Of a DNA stretch of 64,000 bases, positions 59,900 through 64,000 are shown piece by piece. Each line of letters opens with the position of its first letter. Positions within the stretch are counted from its first letter, which is position 1. The position numbers were made by a program, and so were the translations under genes. This DNA is from JAMXLO01 sp963812075 (lineage in GTDB: Bacteria; Pseudomonadota; Alphaproteobacteria; Acetobacterales; Acetobacteraceae), in contig CAWETN010000010.1 in assembly GCA_963812075.1 (NCBI GenBank), forward strand, positions 1 to 64,000. The letters run 5' to 3'. A model generated the notes under the pieces. The model ran no database searches and was not told where the DNA came from. It saw only the letters and a program-made list of their open reading frames with translations.

Positions 59900-61340
59900 G
59901 CCGCTGGTCACGGTCGAGACGGTCCGCGGCGTGCGGCACCTGGTTGCGGTGGGCAAGGCAGGTGAAGGTCACGGGCTGTCGCCAGGCCAGACGCTGACCG
60001 CCGCGCGCGCCATCTGTCCTGCGCTGGTCCCGGTCGAGGCCGATCCCGTGGCCGATGAAGCCGCCCTGGCGAAGCTTGCCGCCTGGTGCGAGCGCTACAC
60101 GCCGATGGCGGCGGCCGATCCGCTGGAGGGGCTGTGGCTGGACATCACCGGCTGCACGGCGGCGTTCGCCAGCGAGGCCGCGCTGGTGCAGGACCTGGCG
60201 ATGCGGCTGCAATGGAACGGCGTGCCCTGCCGCCTGGCGGTGGCCGGCACCACCGGAGCGGCCTGGGCGCTGGCGCATGCGGGAGCCGATCGGACCGTTC
60301 TGCCGGACGGGGAGGAGAAGGCGGCGATGGCCGACCTGCCGATCGCCAGCCTGCGGCTCGACGCCGGCACGGTGGGCGGGTTACGCCGCCTCGGCCTGCG
60401 CAGCGTGCGGGATCTGCTGCGCATTCCGCGCGCGCAACTCACCCCGCGGTTCGGCGCCTCGCCGATGCTGCGGCTGGATCAGGCGCTCGGCGCGATCGAG
60501 GAGGCGATCGACTGGCCGCGTCCGCCGATCGAGTGGGAGGAGCGCCTGGCCTTTCCCGAACCGATCGGCACACCGGAGGACCTGGCGCGCGCCCTGGCGC
60601 AGCTTGCGGAACGGCTGTGCCGTCGGCTGGCGGAGCAGGACAAGGGCGGCCAGCGCTTCGTCGCGCGGTTCTTCCGGGTCGATGACGTGATGCCGCAGAT
60701 CGGGGTGGGTACCGCGCTGCCGGTGCGCGATGCCGGTTCCCTTGGCAGGCTGCTGTGCGAGAAGCTGGGCACGATCGATCCGGGCTTCGGCATCGAGGCG
60801 ATCGTTTTGGAAGCTGAGGCGGTGGAGTCGCTGAGGGCACCGCAGACCCGGTTGCTTGCGGCGCCGGATAGCGCCGACCGCCTGGCGGACGTGGTCGATA
60901 CGCTGGGCAATCGCCTGGGCACCGACCGCGTGTCGCGCGTCGCGCCATTCGCCAGCCATGTGCCGGAACGCACGGTGCGGCGCGTGCCGCCGCTGCCGAT
61001 GGCGCGGCCTTCCTGGGTGGACGATCCCGCTGCGCCGCGGCCGATCCGGCTGCTGCGCCGGCCGGAGGCGATCGAGGTGATCGCGCCGGTGCCGGACGAT
61101 CCGCCCATCCGCTTCAACTGGCGCGGCATAGCGCATCGCGTGCGCGCCGCCGCAGGGCCCGAGCGGATCGCCGCCGAATGGTGGCGCGGCCGGCAGTCCG
61201 GCAGGCGCCCGGAGACGGATCTGATCCGCGACTACTACCGTGTGGAGGATTCCGACGGAGCAAGGTTCTGGATCTTCCGCGCTGGCCTGCACGCACCGGA
61301 CCGGATGCCGCAGTGGTACCTGCACGGGCTGTTCGGCTGA
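59817..61340 (+). CDS. imuB: ImuB, Y-family polymerase-like protein of the mutasome
   Basis: A 507-residue catalytically dead Y-family polymerase homologue that links DnaE2 to the sliding clamp. ILSVWLPHWPITRLSRGTPV is the standard ImuB N-terminus. The acidic catalytic residues of active Y-family enzymes are absent; for example, AADPLEGLWLDITG stands where SIDE is expected. The C-terminal part (RIAAEWWRGRQSGRRPETDL, RDYYRVEDSDGARFWIFRAG) is diagnostic. ATG 59817 has GGAGG upstream inside imuA. Confidence 0.93.
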   Translation: MTRRILSVWLPHWPITRLSRGTPVSPDRPLVTVETVRGVRHLVAVGKAGEGHGLSPGQTLTAARAICPALVPVEADPVADEAALAKLAAWCERYTPMAAADPLEGLWLDITGCTAAFASEAALVQDLAMRLQWNGVPCRLAVAGTTGAAWALAHAGADRTVLPDGEEKAAMADLPIASLRLDAGTVGGLRRLGLRSVRDLLRIPRAQLTPRFGASPMLRLDQALGAIEEAIDWPRPPIEWEERLAFPEPIGTPEDLARALAQLAERLCRRLAEQDKGGQRFVARFFRVDDVMPQIGVGTALPVRDAGSLGRLLCEKLGTIDPGFGIEAIVLEAEAVESLRAPQTRLLAAPDSADRLADVVDTLGNRLGTDRVSRVAPFASHVPERTVRRVPPLPMARPSWVDDPAAPRPIRLLRRPEAIEVIAPVPDDPPIRFNWRGIAHRVRAAAGPERIAAEWWRGRQSGRRPETDLIRDYYRVEDSDGARFWIFRAGLHAPDRMPQWYLHGLFG

Positions 61341-61345
61341 ATTCC

Positions 61346-64000
61346 ATGGAGTACGCCGAACTGCAGGTGGCGAGCGCATTCTCGTTCCTGCGCGGCGCCT
61401 CGTCGCCGGAAGAACTCGCGGCGACCGCGTCGGTGCTGGGGCTGTCCGCCATCGGCATCACCGACCTCAACAGCGTGGCCGGCGTGGTGCGGATGTGGGA
61501 TGCGGCGAAGGAGGTCAGTCTCCGTCTCGTGGTCGGCGCGCGCCTGTCGTTCCGCGACGCCACGCCGGACCTGCTCTGCTATCCGCAGGATCGCGCGGCG
61601 TGGGGACGACTGACGCGGCTGCTCACCGTCGGCAAGGGGCGGGTGCCGCATGGCGACACCGGCGAGGCCGCGAAGGTCACCAACCGCTGCTTTCTGCACT
61701 ACGCCGATCTGCTGGAGCATGGTGAAGGACAGACGCTGATCGTCGTTCCGCCCGACCGGTTGGATGATGGCTTTCGGACATTTCTCGATCGCCTGAAAGT
61801 GGATTTCCGCCGTCGGGCGCATGTCGCAGCCAGCCGTCGCTATCGTGGCGACGACGCCGGCCGTCTGCGCGCGCTGGCGGAACTCCCGGTACCGATGGTG
61901 GCAACCAACGACGTCCTCTATCACCTGCCTGACCGGCGGCCATTGCAGGATGTGATGACCTGCATCCGATTGGGCTGTCGTATCGACCAGGCCGGGCTCG
62001 CGCTGCAGCCCAATGCCGAACGCCATCTGAAGTCGCCGCGGGAGATCGCCCGGCTGTTCCGCGACTATCCCGAGGCGGTCCTGCGCGCCGAGGACATCGT
62101 GCAGTGCAGTGATTTTTCGCTTGCCGAACTGGCCTATGAGTACCCTGACGAATCGATCCCGCCCGGGCTGACACCGGACGAGCATCTCGCCAACCTGACC
62201 TGGCAGGGCGCGGCGGTGCGTTATCCCGGGGGAATTCCGCCGCAGGTACGCGACACCATCGAGAAGGAGCTGTGCATCATCGCGCAGCTCAACTACGCGC
62301 GGTATTTCCTGACGGTGCACGACATCGTGCGCTACGCCGTCAGTCGCGACATCCTCTGCCAGGGGCGTGGTTCGGCGGCAAATTCCGCCGTGTGCTATTG
62401 CCTGCACATCACCGCCGTCGATCCGGCGCAGATCACTCTGCTGTTCGAGCGGTTCGTGTCCACCGAACGCCGCGAGCCGCCGGACATCGACGTGGATTTC
62501 GAGCACGAGCGGCGTGAGGAGGTCATCCAGTACATCTACCGGCGCTATGGCCGCGAGCGCGCCGGCATCGCCGCCACGGTGATCCACTATCGGCCGAAGC
62601 GGGCGATCCGCGAGGTGGGCAAAGTGATGGGGCTGTCCGAGGACGCCACCGCCGCGCTGTCCGCGCAGTCATGGCATGCGGGTGGGGAACTTTGGTCGGA
62701 CGATTGCCTGCGGGAGATCGGGCTCGATCCGACCAGCTTTGTGGTGCGGCGTTCGGTCGCGCTGGCGCGCCAGCTTGTCGGACTGCCGCGGCATCTGTCG
62801 CAACATGTGGGCGGCTTCGTGCTGACGCGCGGCCGGCTGGACGAGACGGTGCCGATCGGTCGTGCCGCGATGGATCAGCGCACGTTCATCGAATGGGACA
62901 AGGACGACATCGATCGGCTGGGCATCATGAAGGTCGATGTGCTGGCGCTCGGGATGCTGACCTGCATCCGCAAGGCGTTCGAGCTGTTGGGACTCAAGAA
63001 CCTGGCCGACGTGCCGACGGAGGATCCGGCGGTCTATGACATGCTGTGCCGGGGGGATTCGATCGGCGTGTTCCAGGTGGAATCGCGTGCGCAGATCAAT
63101 ATGCTGCCGCGGCTGCGGCCGCGTGAGTTCTATGATCTGGTGATCGAGGTGGCGATCGTGCGTCCCGGACCGATCCAGGGCGACATGGTGCATCCCTATC
63201 TGCGCCGGCGGCAGGGACTGGAGGCACCGGACCTGCCGTCACCCGCGCCGGACTGCGGCAATGCCGATGAGTTGCAACAGGTGCTGGGCAGGACTTCTCG
63301 GCGTGCCGTTGTTCCAGGAGCAGGCGATGCGCATCGCCATCGATGCGGCGAAGTTCACGCCGGAGGAGGCCAACCAGCTCCGCCGCTCGATGGCGACGTT
63401 CCGCAATGCGGGCACGATCCATCGCTTCTTCGAGAAGATGGTCGCCGGCATGACGGCGCGCGGCTACACGCAGGACTTTGCCGAGCGTTGCTTCCATCAG
63501 ATCGAGGGGTTCGGCACCTATGGCTTTCCCGAGAGCCACGCCGCCAGCTTTGCTCTGCTGGTCTACGTGTCGGCCTGGCTGAAGTGCCACCATCCGGCAG
63601 CGTTCGCCTGTGCGCTGCTGAACGCGCAGCCGATGGGGTTCTATGCGCCGGCGCAGATCGTGCGCGATGCGCGCGAGCATGGCGTGGAGGTGCGTCCCGT
63701 CGATGTGGCCGCCAGCATGTGGGACTGCACGCTGGAGGACGGGGCGCTGCGACTGGGGTTCCGGTTGATCACCGGCTTCTCGCGGGAATGGGCGAGGCAG
63801 CTGATGGAAGCGCGAGGAGAAATGAAAAGGGAGATGCTCTCTTCCGCAAGGGGATGGAGAGTGACGTTTGCGTTTTCGCAACTTGCGCGAACGGGCCTGC
63901 CGCGTGCTGCGCTCGTGCTGCTGGCGGAAGCCGATGCACTGCGCAGCATGAAACTCGATCGGCGTGCGGCCCTGTGGCAGGTGCGTGGGCTGTCGGATAT
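61346..64000 (+). CDS. dnaE2: Error-prone DNA polymerase DnaE2 (frameshift; 3' end missing)
   Basis: A C-family polymerase for damage-tolerant synthesis. It starts MEYAELQVASAFSFLRGASS with the PHP domain, five bases after imuB. Polymerase motifs are CQGRGSAANSAVCYCL and PPDIDVDFEHERREEVIQYI, with the catalytic aspartates, followed by YRPKRAIREVGKVMG and HVGGFVLTRG. After QQVLGRT an extra T near 63296 shifts the frame; the other frame continues LGVPLFQEQAMRIAIDAAKF and FGTYGFPESHAASFALLVYV to the window edge. About 885 residues are visible of roughly 1070. Confidence 0.93.
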   Translation, partial: MEYAELQVASAFSFLRGASSPEELAATASVLGLSAIGITDLNSVAGVVRMWDAAKEVSLRLVVGARLSFRDATPDLLCYPQDRAAWGRLTRLLTVGKGRVPHGDTGEAAKVTNRCFLHYADLLEHGEGQTLIVVPPDRLDDGFRTFLDRLKVDFRRRAHVAASRRYRGDDAGRLRALAELPVPMVATNDVLYHLPDRRPLQDVMTCIRLGCRIDQAGLALQPNAERHLKSPREIARLFRDYPEAVLRAEDIVQCSDFSLAELAYEYPDESIPPGLTPDEHLANLTWQGAAVRYPGGIPPQVRDTIEKELCIIAQLNYARYFLTVHDIVRYAVSRDILCQGRGSAANSAVCYCLHITAVDPAQITLLFERFVSTERREPPDIDVDFEHERREEVIQYIYRRYGRERAGIAATVIHYRPKRAIREVGKVMGLSEDATAALSAQSWHAGGELWSDDCLREIGLDPTSFVVRRSVALARQLVGLPRHLSQHVGGFVLTRGRLDETVPIGRAAMDQRTFIEWDKDDIDRLGIMKVDVLALGMLTCIRKAFELLGLKNLADVPTEDPAVYDMLCRGDSIGVFQVESRAQINMLPRLRPREFYDLVIEVAIVRPGPIQGDMVHPYLRRRQGLEAPDLPSPAPDCGNADELQQVLGRTSRRAVVPGAGDAHRHRCGEVHAGGGQPAPPLDGDVPQCGHDPSLLREDGRRHDGARLHAGLCRALLPSDRGVRHLWLSREPRRQLCSAGLRVGLAEVPPSGSVRLCAAERAADGVLCAGADRARCARAWRGGASRRCGRQHVGLHAGGRGAATGVPVDHRLLAGMGEAADGSARRNEKGDALFRKGMESDVCVFATCANGPAACCARAAGGSRCTAQHETRSACGPVAGAWAVGY

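Overview
The window is about 64 kb of high-GC DNA from an alphaproteobacterium, most likely an Acetobacteraceae/Rhodospirillales member. Evidence for this: the gene order clpS, phasin, D-Ala-D-Ala carboxypeptidase, rpiA; a GAAC-N7-GAAC type SOS box before an imuA-imuB-dnaE2 cassette; PhaR-like operators at a phasin promoter; and a CIRCE-controlled groESL pair. No phage, transposase, integrase or CRISPR array is visible. The content is a mix of housekeeping genes and many small catabolic and transport operons typical of a versatile soil or freshwater heterotroph.

Layout. 1-4.3 kb: clpS (cut by the left edge), phasin, penicillin-binding carboxypeptidase, rpiA with a small coupled gene, map. 4.4-9.9 kb: a complete Liv-type (branched-chain amino acid family) ABC transporter plus an SDR-fold protein that has lost its catalytic residues. 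9.9-17.4 kb (minus strand): a carbohydrate-type ABC operon with two tandem paralogous binding proteins, then an N-acyl-D-amino-acid deacylase family enzyme. 17.6-21.1 kb: a DUF2306 membrane protein, a gene-poor stretch of lower GC, and a solitary secreted beta-roll repeat protein. 21.3-23.5 kb: groES-groEL with promoter, CIRCE and terminator. 23.6-40 kb: a dense accessory catabolic zone (DUF1989, PhyH dioxygenase, GMC oxidoreductase, ferredoxin reductase and Rieske ferredoxin, tyrosinase remnant, two amidohydrolases, two luciferase-like monooxygenases, SDR, MDR, cysteine hydrolase, formylglutamate-type deformylase, GNAT). 39.3-40.8 kb: selA followed at once by selC, the selenocysteine tRNA. 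41-47.1 kb: two tandem OmpA-type outer membrane proteins, a lipoprotein and a hybrid histidine kinase. 47.1-59 kb: MFS pump, thioesterase, a second carbohydrate ABC importer without its own ATPase, two PEP-mutase-superfamily enzymes, a SnoaL protein, a gamma-glutamyltransferase homologue, a CNT nucleoside transporter and a ThDP enzyme. 59-64 kb: the SOS mutagenesis cassette imuA-imuB-dnaE2 (dnaE2 cut by the right edge).

A cross-cutting observation is the number of single-base frameshifts. At least 15 occur in otherwise well-conserved genes, including groEL, selA and dnaE2, and there are at least five more in the tyrosinase gene. In one binding protein three +1 shifts cancel out. This pattern looks more like uncorrected indel errors in the sequence than like pseudogene formation. 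Affected genes are therefore annotated over their full reconstructed span with the shift position stated. The tyrosinase gene and the SDR relic are the best candidates for real decay.
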